Assembly (NCBI GenBank): GCA_963702705.1
Contig: CAVPDR010000002.1
Location: forward strand, 1,189,457 to 1,253,456
Length of the DNA stretch: 64,000 nt
Origin: VRUE01 sp963702705
GTDB lineage: Bacteria; Actinomycetota; Thermoleophilia; Solirubrobacterales; 70-9
Direction: 5' to 3'
The position numbers were made by a program, and so were the translations under genes. The stretch's first letter is position 1. Each line of letters starts with the position of its first letter. This document shows, piece by piece, positions 61,506-64,000 of the stretch. The notes below the pieces were generated by a model. It was not told where the DNA came from. It was given only the letters and a program-made list of their open reading frames with translations, and did not search any database.

Positions 61506-64000
<2,495 letters not shown>

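Overview
The window is GC-rich throughout, uses many GTG and TTG starts, and looks like a chromosomal segment of a high-GC actinobacterium, most likely of the class Thermoleophilia (Solirubrobacterales type). The evidence is a dnaK-grpE-dnaJ-hspR-clpB heat-shock operon, an inositol-1-phosphate synthase / CDP-alcohol phosphatidyltransferase pair for inositol lipids, an F420-type LLM oxidoreductase, and several exported families with no obvious counterpart in model species. This placement is inference; no rRNA is present.

Layout. 0-12.8 kb: ferritin, a Vps62-like lipoprotein, two tandem peptidase-E genes, three tandem TetR regulators, an ECF sigma factor, a methyltransferase, an acyltransferase-SGNH protein, a TPR membrane-protein pair and a VOC protein. 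12.8-16.2 kb: a VapBC pair, then a 2.1 kb remnant island between an intact tRNA-Asp and a 42-bp copy of its 3' half. It carries a DUF4258/DUF2283 pair and truncated XRE and DUF262 genes. 16.2-28.6 kb: secreted metallopeptidase; a cyclopropane fatty-acid operon (FAD oxidase, DUF1365, CFA synthase, hydrolase); MBL hydrolase; FHA-HTH protein; a short FtsH-like protease; DUF2236; two related exported proteins; a methyltransferase. 28.7-38.6 kb: the most unusual part. Four tandem exported IPT/TIG proteins each have a copy of the same promoter motif, and beside them is a 1202-residue exported protein ending in two nearly identical seven-bladed repeat domains; tRNA-Val follows. 38.7-46.6 kb: SDR, argF-lgt-prmC-lysS operon, phosphoesterase, histone-like phasin and a TrmA/RlmD-type methyltransferase. 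46.6-57.3 kb: coiled-coil protein, LLM oxidoreductase, an inositol-lipid cluster (PAP2, PgsA-like, Ino1, GT4N-PHP, UDG-like), alpha/beta hydrolase, an intact IS982-family element, endonuclease III with cytochrome c, and a secreted phosphoesterase. 57.4-64 kb: the heat-shock operon, running off the window in clpB. It contains five apparent single-base frameshifts (one in grpE, two in dnaJ, two in clpB), more likely sequence errors than real decay.

The main unexplained signals are: (1) a 17-bp element (core AACTTGTTGTC) that sits with a 17-bp-spaced -35/-10 upstream of the IPT genes and recurs near the giant repeat protein and the coiled-coil gene, suggesting a small regulon; (2) a family of 81-87 bp palindromic repeats with compensatory arm changes, one copy of which lies in frame inside grpE; (3) two paired hairpins of another family at 22.45 and 55.98 kb; and (4) several genes whose coding signal runs upstream of any ATG/GTG/TTG codon.
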